Source: RGIG3178 sp963674495
GTDB lineage: Bacteria > Bacillota > Clostridia > Christensenellales > QAND01
Direction of reading: 5' to 3'
DNA: 64,000 bases
Assembly (NCBI GenBank): GCA_963674495.2
Contig: CAXXLG010000002.1
Span: 992,001-1,056,000, forward strand
Shown: positions 33,852-41,683 of the stretch, one piece after another
How positions within the stretch are numbered: position 1 is the stretch's first letter
Layout: each line of letters starts with the position of its first letter
Translations under genes and position numbers: made by a program
Notes under the pieces: generated by a model
What the model was told of the DNA's origin: nothing
The model's input: only the letters and a program-made list of their open reading frames with translations
The model's database searches: none

Positions 33852-35063
33852 ATGGCAAAGGCAAAATTTGAGCGCAACAAGCCGCACGTGAATGTCGGGA
33901 CGATCGGGCACGTGGATCATGGTAAGACAACGCTGACGGCGGCGATTACGATGGTGCTTTCAAAGACGGGCAATGCGACGGCGACCAAGTACGACGAGAT
34001 CGATAAAGCGCCGGAGGAGAAAGCACGTGGCATCACAATCAATACGGCGCATGTGGAGTATGAGACGGCAGCGCGGCACTACGCGCACGTTGACTGCCCG
34101 GGACACGCGGATTACGTGAAGAACATGATCACGGGCGCAGCGCAGATGGACGGGGCGATCCTGGTGGTATCGGCGGCGGACGGACCGATGCCGCAAACGC
34201 GCGAGCACATCCTGCTGGCGCGACAGGTTGGCGTACCGTACATCGTGGTATACATGAACAAGGTGGATATGGTGGACGACGAGGAACTTTTGGAGCTGGT
34301 GGAGATGGAGATCAGGGATCTGCTCACGAGCTACGAGTTCCCGGGCGACGATATACCCATCATCAAAGGATCGGCACTCAAGGCACTGGAAGCGGCGCAG
34401 GGCGACGCGGACGTGGCCACGGATCCGTGGTGCAAGTCGATCTTCGAGCTGATGGATGCGGTGGACAGCTACATTCCGACGCCGGTGCGAGAGAGCGACA
34501 AGCCGTTCCTGATGCCGGTGGAGGATGTGTTCTCCATCACGGGCCGCGGAACGGTGGCGACGGGCCGCGTGGATCGCGGGACTGTGAAGGTACAGGATAC
34601 GGTGGAGATCGTAGGATTGACCGAGGAGCGGCGCAACGTAGTTGTAACGGGCGTGGAGATGTTCCGCAAGTTGTTGGATCAGGCGATCGCGGGCGACAAC
34701 ATCGGCGTGCTGTTGCGCGGCGTGCAGCGCACGGACATCGAGCGTGGGCAGGTTCTGGCCAAGCCGGGCAGCATCCATCCGCACACGAAGTTCGCCAGTC
34801 AGGTATATGTATTGAAGAAGGAAGAGGGCGGAAGGCACACGCCGTTTTTCAACGGATACCGGCCGCAGTTCTACTTCCGTACGACGGACGTGACCGGCGT
34901 GATCAAGCTGCCGGAAGGCGTGGAGATGGTAATGCCCGGGGACCACATCAACATGGACATCGAACTGATCACCCCCATTGCGATCGAAGAAGGATTGAAC
35001 TTCGCGATTCGTGAAGGTGGCCGCACGGTAGGCGCGGGCGTTGTGATCGGCGTTACGAAATAA
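33852..35063 (+). CDS. tuf: Elongation factor Tu
   Basis: A 403-residue GTPase with the G1 motif GHVDHGKTTL, switch-I ARGITINTAH, G3 DCPGHADYVKN, G4 NKVDMVDDEELL and the C-terminal tail ending GVVIGVTK. It brings aminoacyl-tRNA to the ribosome. AGGAGGGAAAG is the ribosome binding site. Codon use is visibly more biased to preferred codons than in the neighbours. The immediate downstream neighbours are MFS transporters rather than rpmG-secE-nusG. A good terminator follows. Confidence 0.98.
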   Translation: MAKAKFERNKPHVNVGTIGHVDHGKTTLTAAITMVLSKTGNATATKYDEIDKAPEEKARGITINTAHVEYETAARHYAHVDCPGHADYVKNMITGAAQMDGAILVVSAADGPMPQTREHILLARQVGVPYIVVYMNKVDMVDDEELLELVEMEIRDLLTSYEFPGDDIPIIKGSALKALEAAQGDADVATDPWCKSIFELMDAVDSYIPTPVRESDKPFLMPVEDVFSITGRGTVATGRVDRGTVKVQDTVEIVGLTEERRNVVVTGVEMFRKLLDQAIAGDNIGVLLRGVQRTDIERGQVLAKPGSIHPHTKFASQVYVLKKEEGGRHTPFFNGYRPQFYFRTTDVTGVIKLPEGVEMVMPGDHINMDIELITPIAIEEGLNFAIREGGRTVGAGVVIGVTK

Positions 35064-35082
35064 TCAATAGACACATCATTGG

Positions 35083-35111
35083 AAGGCGCGGGAAACCGCG
35101 CCTTTGTTTTT
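35083..35111 (+). terminator. Terminator after tuf
   Basis: GGCGCGG and CCGCGCC form a perfect stem with a GAAA loop, followed by TTTGTTTTT. Confidence 0.9.
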
Positions 35112-35317
35112 GTGGCTGAAAAGCAAAACCGAGGCTGTCATCTTTCAAGGGAGAATCCGGGGCCTCCTGAAAAAGTCTCTTTGAACAAGACGTTTTTCAA
35201 AGAGGTGTTATAGGATGTGGGAAGCTAAGCGGTATCGTATGCCATGAAAAGATATACGAAACAAAAAATGTGGCCAGAAAAATCGGACTGTATCGCTGCC
35301 AATTGCACAGTTAGCGA
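35112..35317. other. Gene-free spacer between tuf and the first MFS unit
   Basis: About 200 bp without a credible gene. One clear inverted repeat is present: CTCTTTGAA at 35177-35185 with TTCAAAGAG at 35196-35204. It is not followed by a T-run. Nothing else stands out. Confidence 0.5.
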
Positions 35318-35346
35318 TTGACATTTATAAAAATAACGCTTACAAT
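35318..35346 (+). promoter_or_regulatory. Promoter of MFS unit 1
   Basis: TTGACA (35318-35323), a 17-bp spacer and TACAAT (35341-35346). The -10 hexamer and the spacer length are the same as in the other four MFS units. Confidence 0.8.
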
Positions 35347-35384
35347 AAAATTACATTCAACTTGTCAATACTGCAGCTCTGGTC

Positions 35385-35415
35385 TTTGCCGCATCAGCGG
35401 CAAATTTATTTTTAT
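35385..35415 (+). promoter_or_regulatory. Attenuator-like hairpin in the leader of MFS unit 1
   Basis: TTTGCCGC and GCGGCAAA pair perfectly around an ATCA loop, followed by TTTATTTTTAT. The hairpin sits between the promoter and the gene, so it could end transcription early. The leader of this unit (132 nt from the -10 box to the start codon) is longer than the about 80 nt of the others. Confidence 0.65.
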
Positions 35416-35477
35416 GTATTTTGATTTCATGCCTATAGGGCTGTGATAGATATTTTATTTTTTATGGAGGATCGAAT

Positions 35478-36716
35478 TTGGAAACAAAAATAACAGAACA
35501 GGACAAAAAGCGCATCTGGCAAATGCGTATCATCAACCTTCTCCACGGTATGGCAAGTGCGACCATCGGTTTTAACGTTTTGTTCCTACAAACCAAAGGG
35601 ATGGAGCCGGGAACCGTAGGCATCGTCATGGGTATCAATGCGCTCGTTGGCGCGCTGTCACCGCCCATTTGGGGTTTCTTGGCAGACAAAATCCACTCCA
35701 AGCACCGCATATTTCTGTATACAATTGCGGGTACCTGTGTCGCCAGTCTTTTGGTGCCATTGTCCGCGACCATCAAAATAGCTGGTGTAATATTGACAAC
35801 GGCTATGATTCCTATGATGAATTTCTTCCGCATGCCAAGCCAATCAGTGCTGGATACGGCGACTGTATCCGCCAGCACCGTTGTGCCTGGGATGGAATAT
35901 AGCAACGTGCGGTGCTGGATGTCAATAGGTTTTACGACAATGAGTTTTGCATATAGCCCGCTTGTCGATCTGTTCGGCGTTAGCATCCCGTTCTATGCAT
36001 TCTTGCTCTTTGGTGCGTTGCTGCTCATTGGAAGTAAAACGCTTAAAAAGTACGAAACAGCAGAGTCGGAAGACTCGGAACAAAAAGCGAGTTCAGTGAG
36101 CAACATGGGGCTCTCCCGACTTTTTAAAAATTATTATTTGATGGTGTTTATTGGTATCAATGTACTCCTTATGATTCCGCTGACCAGCAGCATGATGATC
36201 CCATATTTGCTCACTGAGGTAAACGCGGACACGGCGATGGTTGGAATTATTACAGGCATTCGCGTATGTGCCGAAATAGCGGCACTGTTGCTTTCGGCCC
36301 GCATCAAACGCTTTCTGCCTAAGCCATTGGTCCTCATTGTGGCATCCTTACTATTCGTAGCTGAAATGACGGCGTATCAATTTGCGAATAGCTTTGGTAC
36401 CGTCGCGTTGTCGGCCATGTTTGGCGGCGCTGGATTTGGCCTTGTTCTATCTACCGGATATAATTATGTCAATGATTTGTCGCCCAAGGGGCTTGAGGCC
36501 ACAGCGATATCACTGTACTCCATGGGCATGTCCGCAGCCGGAGTGTTGACCAGTTTCCTTGGCGGACAAATTATAGCATCGCAAGGCATCCGCATGCTCT
36601 ATGTGTACAGCGGAATCTGTGTGATATTGTGGATTATCATCTTCTTCGGTTCCTACTTTGTGGGTGAGAAGCTACTGAAGAAGAAGGCGCCGTTGCCGTT
36701 GTTCAGGCGTGTATAG
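35478..36716 (+). CDS. MFS transporter, paralog 1 of 5
   Basis: A 412-residue protein with 12 predicted helices. The start is TTG at 35478 with GGAGG seven bases before it. The loop between helices 2 and 3 has PPIWGFLADKIHSKHRIFLY, a variant of the MFS motif A shared with the four genes after it. It belongs to the group including LacY- and nucleoside-symporter-like carriers. It is the most diverged of the five. It has its own promoter, leader and terminator. Substrate unknown. Confidence 0.88.
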   Translation: METKITEQDKKRIWQMRIINLLHGMASATIGFNVLFLQTKGMEPGTVGIVMGINALVGALSPPIWGFLADKIHSKHRIFLYTIAGTCVASLLVPLSATIKIAGVILTTAMIPMMNFFRMPSQSVLDTATVSASTVVPGMEYSNVRCWMSIGFTTMSFAYSPLVDLFGVSIPFYAFLLFGALLLIGSKTLKKYETAESEDSEQKASSVSNMGLSRLFKNYYLMVFIGINVLLMIPLTSSMMIPYLLTEVNADTAMVGIITGIRVCAEIAALLLSARIKRFLPKPLVLIVASLLFVAEMTAYQFANSFGTVALSAMFGGAGFGLVLSTGYNYVNDLSPKGLEATAISLYSMGMSAAGVLTSFLGGQIIASQGIRMLYVYSGICVILWIIIFFGSYFVGEKLLKKKAPLPLFRRV

Positions 36717-36720
36717 ATAA

Positions 36721-36751
36721 AAAGGGCGAAGCTTGAAGCTTCGCTTTTTTT
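36721..36751 (+). terminator. Terminator of MFS unit 1
   Basis: GCGAAGC and GCTTCGC pair around a TTGAA loop, followed by seven T residues. Confidence 0.9.
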
Positions 36752-36847
36752 GTGCAAACGGACCAAACGGGCTCTTTAGAAAGCGATTGGAATGGACTGG
36801 ATATTGCGCATCGAGAAGGGAAAAGCAGTAACATCCGAAAAATGGAT

Positions 36848-36876
36848 TTGTATCCGGGACGTTTTTTCGATACAAT
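36848..36876 (+). promoter_or_regulatory. Promoter of MFS unit 2
   Basis: TTGTAT (36848-36853), a 17-bp spacer ending in TTTTTTCGA, and TACAAT (36871-36876). Confidence 0.75.
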
Positions 36877-36956
36877 CATAAACATTGAATGTATTTCCAT
36901 ACGTGAAGCATTGACCAAGAAGCAATGGTATGGCAGATCATATGGGGGGAATATTT
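36877..36956 (+). promoter_or_regulatory. Conserved structured leader of MFS unit 2
   Basis: The about 80-nt leader carries the shared blocks TTCCATACGTGAA and GGGGGGAAT. Between them CATTG and CAATG pair around a 9-nt loop, and CCATAC pairs with GTATGG outside, giving an extended hairpin. Leaders of units 3-5 have the same order of elements with different stem sequences. Confidence 0.6.
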
Positions 36957-38207
36957 TTGGACGAATGTCCCAGTCAGGAACAGTTACGAGGTATCCGGCG
37001 TTTTCGTTTGACCAATATGTGCTATGGATGCGCAACGGCTACCATCGGATTCAATGTACTCTTGTTGCAGACCAATGGATTTTCAGCGTCACAAGTCAGC
37101 AATGTTTTGTGGATCAATGCAATATTCGGGGCTTTGGCACCGCCGATCTGGGGTCTGGTTGCGGATAAACTCAGGTCCCGTTACAGGGTGTTTTTGTTGT
37201 CGGCACTTTCGGCGGCGGTATTGACGGGGTTCATGCCCCTATCCGCGCATGTTAAGATATTCGGCATTCTATTGACGGCTTTTCTCATTCCCGCCTCGAA
37301 TTTCTTCAGAATGCCGGGATTCTCCATGTTGGATGCCATGGCCCTGGGGGCGTGCGCGCAGACCGATGGCGTGGAGTTCTCATCCATACGCGTATGGAGG
37401 TCCATCGGAATGTCCGCGATGAGCATGATTTACAGTCCGCTCATCAACATCATGGGCGTTGAGATCGTATATTACACATTTGTATTGTTCATCGCCATTG
37501 TCATCCTGACGCGTAAAAACCTAAAGCGCTTTGAATTGGAGCCTCCGCAAGGGAGAAAAGCCATCCCTTTGAAAGAACTGCAGGTTTCCCGAATTTTCAA
37601 GAATTATTATTTGTGTATTTTTTTGATCATCAATCTGTTGATGATGGTGCCGCTCAATTGCAGCCGGTATCTGCCCTTTTTGATCGAAGATATCGGTGGG
37701 AATACGTCCATCGTCGGCGTCATCAATGGCATACGAACCGCCAGCAACGTTCTGATGATGTTTGCGGCACCGTATTTGAAGCGGAAGATCGGCATGCCCA
37801 TGATGATGATTTCCGCATCGGTGTTGTTTATGACCGAAGCGATGCTGTACCAGTTTTGCGGTTCGACAGCCACTATTTTGCTCACCAGCATGCTGGGCGG
37901 CGCCGCAATGGGTTTGAACATCGCAACGGGCGTCAACTACGTTGGCCTGATGGCACCCAAAGGTCTGGAGGCCACCGCCATTTCGCTGTATGCCATCGGA
38001 AATCCGATGACGGGTATTTTGGCTAATTTCTTCGGTGGGAAAATTATCGATTATTTTGGTACACGCGCTATTTTTCTGTTTGGCTTTTGCGCGGTGTGCA
38101 TCTGGCTCATCGTGTTTCTGTTGTCGTTCTATGTGGGCCGGCACATGCTCAAAAAAGAACCGCCACTACCGCTATGGCCACGCCATGTGGACGTACTCCC
38201 CCGATAA
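36957..38207 (+). CDS. MFS transporter, paralog 2 of 5
   Basis: A 416-residue, 12-helix protein. The TTG at 36957 is chosen because it is aligned with the starts of the other paralogs (MDECPSQEQL resembles MAECPTRQQM) and has GGGGGG just upstream. The shared core includes PPIWGLVADKLRSRYRVFLL and a C-terminal FYVGRHMLKKEPPLPLWP tail. The pattern GVEFSSIRVWRSIGMSAMSM in the middle is common to paralogs 2-5. Substrate unknown. The 240-bp gap before it holds promoter and leader. Confidence 0.9.
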   Translation: MDECPSQEQLRGIRRFRLTNMCYGCATATIGFNVLLLQTNGFSASQVSNVLWINAIFGALAPPIWGLVADKLRSRYRVFLLSALSAAVLTGFMPLSAHVKIFGILLTAFLIPASNFFRMPGFSMLDAMALGACAQTDGVEFSSIRVWRSIGMSAMSMIYSPLINIMGVEIVYYTFVLFIAIVILTRKNLKRFELEPPQGRKAIPLKELQVSRIFKNYYLCIFLIINLLMMVPLNCSRYLPFLIEDIGGNTSIVGVINGIRTASNVLMMFAAPYLKRKIGMPMMMISASVLFMTEAMLYQFCGSTATILLTSMLGGAAMGLNIATGVNYVGLMAPKGLEATAISLYAIGNPMTGILANFFGGKIIDYFGTRAIFLFGFCAVCIWLIVFLLSFYVGRHMLKKEPPLPLWPRHVDVLPR

Positions 38208-38215
38208 CTGATCTG

Positions 38216-38247
38216 AAAAAAGCGTAGCAAAAGAGCTGCGCTTTTTG
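38216..38247 (+). terminator. Terminator of MFS unit 2
   Basis: AGCGTAGC and GCTGCGCT pair with one G-T pair around AAAAGA, followed by TTTTT. It is flanked by A residues on the left. Confidence 0.8.
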
Positions 38248-38384
38248 AATATCCGGCACAAATAAAACCGCCGTATACGCCCGTAGCGGCAGGAGGGCCT
38301 GCCGAGCGAATTTGTGTCGATGCGGCAAAATCCCCAATGTACGGACTTTGTTAAGGAATGATCAAACTATTGTCAATCGAAACA

Positions 38385-38413
38385 TTGTGTCCACAGTCAT
38401 TTTTCGTTACAAT
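38385..38413 (+). promoter_or_regulatory. Promoter of MFS unit 3
   Basis: TTGTGT (38385-38390), a 17-bp spacer ending in TTTTTCGT, and TACAAT (38408-38413). Confidence 0.75.
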
Positions 38414-38492
38414 TAAATTGCGTGTTTTTCCATTTGTGAATAATTCGGTTTATAAACCGATTGTGTTATAGGTTTTTAAGGGGGAATTTTAA
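38414..38492 (+). promoter_or_regulatory. Conserved structured leader of MFS unit 3
   Basis: The leader has TTCCATTTGTGAA, then the 16-bp perfect palindrome TCGGTTTATAAACCGA, and an AAGGGGGAAT ribosome-binding block just before the TTG start. The palindrome would form a hairpin with a TATA loop in RNA. Confidence 0.65.
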
Positions 38493-39755
38493 TTGGCCGA
38501 ATGTCCTACCCGCCAGCAGATGAAATACATCTGGCGGTTTCGCTATACAAACATGTGTTATGGCTTCGCTATGTCGACCATTGGGTTTTTCGTGCTCTTT
38601 TTGGAATCCACGGGGCTGTCTCCGTCACAGGTGGGGATCGTCATGGCAATCAACTCGTTTCTTGGCGCTGTCGCACCGCCCATCTGGGCTATCGTTGCGG
38701 ATAAGATCAGATCCCGTTACAGGGTTTTTTTATTGTCTGCGTTGATGGCGGCTATCGTAATTGGTTTTGTACCCTTATCGACGCATATTAGGATATTCGG
38801 TATCGTGCTGACAGCGTTCCTCATTCCCGCCGCGAACTTTTTCCGGTTTCCCGGTTTTTCTATGTTGGATACGATGGCCATGGAGGCATGTCAACGCGTC
38901 GGAGGCGGGGTGGAGTTTTCGTCCATCCGGGTGTGGCGGTCCATCGGGTTTTCCGTGATGAGTATGATCTACAGCCCGCTCGTCGATTCGTTCGGCCCTG
39001 CAATCGTATTCTATGGGTTTGTGTTTTCCATTGCGTTGGTATTTCTGCTGCGCAAAAATCTCAAGCGGTTTGAGTTGGAGCATCCTAAGGGGCAAAAATC
39101 CATTCCGCTGCGTGAACTCCAGGTTTCCCGGCTGGTTAAGGACTATTATCTGGTCATCTTTATTCTCATCAATCTTTTGATGATGGTACCGCTAAACTGC
39201 AACCAGTATGTGGTCTATCTGATCGATGAGGTGGGTGGCGATTCGTCCATCATCGGCGTCATCAACGGCTTCCGCACCGTATCCAACGTGTTGATGATGT
39301 TTGCTGCGCCCTATCTCAAACGCAAAATTGGCATGCCTGCAATGATGATCACGGCATCGGTGCTCTTTATGGCGCAAGGACTGTTATACCAGGTATGCGG
39401 ATCCACGTTTACAATCCTGCTCATCAGCATGCTGGGTGGCGCCGCGTTGGGCTTGAATGTTTCAACCGGCGTCAACTACGTCAGCCTGATGGCACCCAAG
39501 GGGCTGGAGGCGACTGCCATTTCGCTCTATGCCATCGGTGGACCAACCATGGGCATAGTAGCCAATGCCGTTGGTGGGGGGATCGTCGAGAATTTCGGCG
39601 CGCGCGCCATTTTCCTGTTCGCGTTCGGCGCGGTATGCATCTGGCTGGTGCTCTTTCTGTTGTCATTTTATGTAGGGCGCCGTGTATTCAAAAAAGAGCC
39701 TCCGCTCCCGCTGTGGCCGCATTCGGCCCGCGTTATCGACCATAAATTGCCATAA
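38493..39755 (+). CDS. MFS transporter, paralog 3 of 5
   Basis: A 420-residue protein starting with TTG at 38493 (MAECPTRQQM). It has 12 helices and PPIWAIVADKIRSRYRVFLL in the motif A loop. Compared with paralog 2 it has a few extra residues before GGGVEFSSIRVWRSIGFSVM. The AAGGGGGAAT block is its ribosome binding site. The C-terminus YVGRRVFKKEPPLPLWPHS matches the others. No strong terminator follows; a long gap leads to unit 4. Confidence 0.9.
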   Translation: MAECPTRQQMKYIWRFRYTNMCYGFAMSTIGFFVLFLESTGLSPSQVGIVMAINSFLGAVAPPIWAIVADKIRSRYRVFLLSALMAAIVIGFVPLSTHIRIFGIVLTAFLIPAANFFRFPGFSMLDTMAMEACQRVGGGVEFSSIRVWRSIGFSVMSMIYSPLVDSFGPAIVFYGFVFSIALVFLLRKNLKRFELEHPKGQKSIPLRELQVSRLVKDYYLVIFILINLLMMVPLNCNQYVVYLIDEVGGDSSIIGVINGFRTVSNVLMMFAAPYLKRKIGMPAMMITASVLFMAQGLLYQVCGSTFTILLISMLGGAALGLNVSTGVNYVSLMAPKGLEATAISLYAIGGPTMGIVANAVGGGIVENFGARAIFLFAFGAVCIWLVLFLLSFYVGRRVFKKEPPLPLWPHSARVIDHKLP

Positions 39756-40036
39756 GTAAAGACGAAGTATACTGCTGCATCTTTGGATGGAGTGATTGAA
39801 AAACGCGGCTCAGCCCGGCGAAACGGATGCCGCTTAATGTGTCTGGCACATCGGTTACGGGCGACGGTCTTCAGCACGGGCGCAGTGTGGTTGTATACGA
39901 TTTGATGAACGCGGGAATGCAGTTTTCGTAATGCAAAGAGCAACCGATGGCCGCGCTTTATACTTAGAAGGTGTCATATGAGACGCCGAATGTAAAGATT
40001 GGGTAAAGGAATTATCAAGTAAATACACTGTAAACG
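39756..40036. other. Gene-free spacer before MFS unit 4
   Basis: About 280 bp of spacer between the stop of paralog 3 and the promoter of unit 4. I see no convincing gene or terminator. Short leftward frames here lack a good start and ribosome binding site. Confidence 0.5.
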
Positions 40037-40065
40037 TTGTGCTGGCGGAACCTTTTCGTTACAAT
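40037..40065 (+). promoter_or_regulatory. Promoter of MFS unit 4
   Basis: TTGTGC (40037-40042), a 17-bp spacer ending in TTTTCGT, and TACAAT (40060-40065). Confidence 0.75.
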
Positions 40066-40142
40066 CAGATTGTGTGTGCTTCCGCAAGTGAATCATTTGG
40101 CCAAATATTGGCTTTTAATAGAGATTTTAAGGGGGACTTTTG
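40066..40142 (+). promoter_or_regulatory. Conserved structured leader of MFS unit 4
   Basis: The leader shares TTCCGCAAGTGAATCATTTGG and AAGGGGGAC with the others. The central dyad is GCCAA-ATA-TTGGC instead of the GGTT/AACC form in units 3 and 5, so both arms changed together. Confidence 0.6.
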
Positions 40143-41405
40143 TTGAACGATTGTTTCAACAAAGAGCAGATGAAACACATCTGGCGTTTTCGCCTAACCA
40201 ACCTGTTCTACGGCTTTGCCATGTCAACATTGGGATTCCTCGTGCTATTTTTGGAATCCACGGGCATGACCCCTACGCAGGTTGGATTTGTTCTGGCGCT
40301 AAATTCTTTGCTAGGAGCCATCGCACCACCTATCTGGGCACTGATTGCAGATAAGATCAGATCCCGCTACAAAGTTTTTTTATTGTCTTCGATGGTGGGG
40401 GCCATCACCTTTGGCTTCGTACCTTTATCGGCGAATATCAGGGTATTCGGCATTGTGCTGACAGCAGTACTGATCCCCGCTGGGAGTTTTTTCAGGATGC
40501 CGGGTTTTTCCATGTTGGATACGATGGCCATGGAAGCCTGTCGGCGCATCGGAGGCGGTGTGGAGTTTTCAGCCATCCGGGTTTGGCGGTCCATTGGCAT
40601 GTCTGCCATGAGCATGATCTATAGCCCTTTTGTGAATGAGTTAGGGCCCGCATTCGTATTTTATGGGTTTTCATTTTTTGTTGGGATGGTTTTGCTGATG
40701 CGTAACAACCTCAAACAGTTTCAGTTGGAACAGCCCAAGGGACGCAAATCCATACCGCTGCATGAGCTTCAAGTTTCTCGGCTGGTTAAGGATTACTATT
40801 TGGTCGTTTTCATCATCATCAACCTGTTTATGATGGTGCCGCAAAACTGCAGCCGATATGTGGTATATCTTGTCGGCGAGGTGGGCGGTGATGAATCCTT
40901 TATCGGCGTCATCAACAGCATCCGCATCGCCGCCAATGTACTGGTCATGTTTGCGGCACCCTATCTAAAGCGTAAAATCGGTATGCCTGCAATGATGATC
41001 ACGGCATCGGCACTTTTTATGGCGCAAGGACTGCTGTATCAGGTGTGCGGTTCCACGTTTGCGATCCTGATAACCAGTACGGTAGGCGGCGCTGCGATGG
41101 GGTTGAACGTTGCAACCGGCGTCAATTACGTGAGCCTGATGGCACCCAAAGGGCTGGAGGCGACCGCCATTTCGCTCTATGCCATTGGCAATCCAATGAC
41201 GGGCATTCTGGCCAATTTTTTTGGTGGACAGATTATTGATAATTTTGGTACGCGAGCGATTTTCCTGTTTGGTTTCTGCGCAGCGTGCATTTGGTTGGTC
41301 GTGTTCCTCTTGTCCTTTTATGTGGGTCGCCATGTGCTTAAAAAAGAGCCTCCAATCCCGCTGTGGCCGCGTGCAGTGGATGTACTTACCCGCAAGGCGC
41401 CCTGA
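40143..41405 (+). CDS. MFS transporter, paralog 4 of 5
   Basis: A 420-residue protein. Two TTG codons are adjacent (40140 and 40143); the second gives MNDCFNKEQM, aligned with the other paralogs, and is seven bases after the AAGGGGG block. The shared loop is PPIWALIADKIRSRYKVFLL. Middle segment GGGVEFSAIRVWRSIGMSAM and C-terminal YVGRHVLKKEPPIPLWPR match. It is closest in appearance to paralog 3. Substrate unknown. Confidence 0.9.
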   Translation: MNDCFNKEQMKHIWRFRLTNLFYGFAMSTLGFLVLFLESTGMTPTQVGFVLALNSLLGAIAPPIWALIADKIRSRYKVFLLSSMVGAITFGFVPLSANIRVFGIVLTAVLIPAGSFFRMPGFSMLDTMAMEACRRIGGGVEFSAIRVWRSIGMSAMSMIYSPFVNELGPAFVFYGFSFFVGMVLLMRNNLKQFQLEQPKGRKSIPLHELQVSRLVKDYYLVVFIIINLFMMVPQNCSRYVVYLVGEVGGDESFIGVINSIRIAANVLVMFAAPYLKRKIGMPAMMITASALFMAQGLLYQVCGSTFAILITSTVGGAAMGLNVATGVNYVSLMAPKGLEATAISLYAIGNPMTGILANFFGGQIIDNFGTRAIFLFGFCAACIWLVVFLLSFYVGRHVLKKEPPIPLWPRAVDVLTRKAP

Positions 41406-41434
41406 AAAGCGCAACGTTTCTGGCTGCGCTTTTT
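41405..41434 (+). terminator. Terminator of MFS unit 4
   Basis: AAAAGCGCA and TGCGCTTTT pair around an 11-nt loop; the stem starts at the stop codon. The right arm ends in a run of five T residues. Confidence 0.8.
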
Positions 41435-41575
41435 GAAGGATGCAGGGCAGGGGAAAGGTTGCTGCACACATACGGTATAACCGTAGCGTTGCGGTAGCGG
41501 CCAGATAATAACCGGTACAAAATTGATTTTTATCACAGATTGTTTAAAAATAATCAAAAATATCGACTGAAATCG

Positions 41576-41604
41576 TTGAGTTCATGTGCCTTTTTCGCTA
41601 CAAT
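41576..41604 (+). promoter_or_regulatory. Promoter of MFS unit 5
   Basis: TTGAGT (41576-41581), a 17-bp spacer ending in TTTTTCGC, and TACAAT (41599-41604). Confidence 0.75.
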
Positions 41605-41683
41605 CATATTGTGAATCGTTCCATGTGTGAATCATTTGGTTTGTTAACCGACTATGATATAGCTTTTCAAAGGGGGAATCCAA
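41605..41683 (+). promoter_or_regulatory. Conserved structured leader of MFS unit 5
   Basis: The leader has TTCCATGTGTGAATCATTTGG and AAAGGGGGAAT. GGTT-TGTT-AACC forms the central hairpin, and flanking ATCAT and ATGAT extend the stem. Confidence 0.65.

Noticed and set aside
33960..34946. Long leftward ORF (328 codons) opposite tuf
   Set aside because: It is antisense to an unambiguous tuf gene, is rich in Arg and His as expected of a shadow frame, and has no ribosome binding site.
39668..39943. Leftward ORF of 91 codons after MFS gene 3
   Set aside because: No ribosome binding site; it overlaps the 3' end of the MFS gene and shows no family features.
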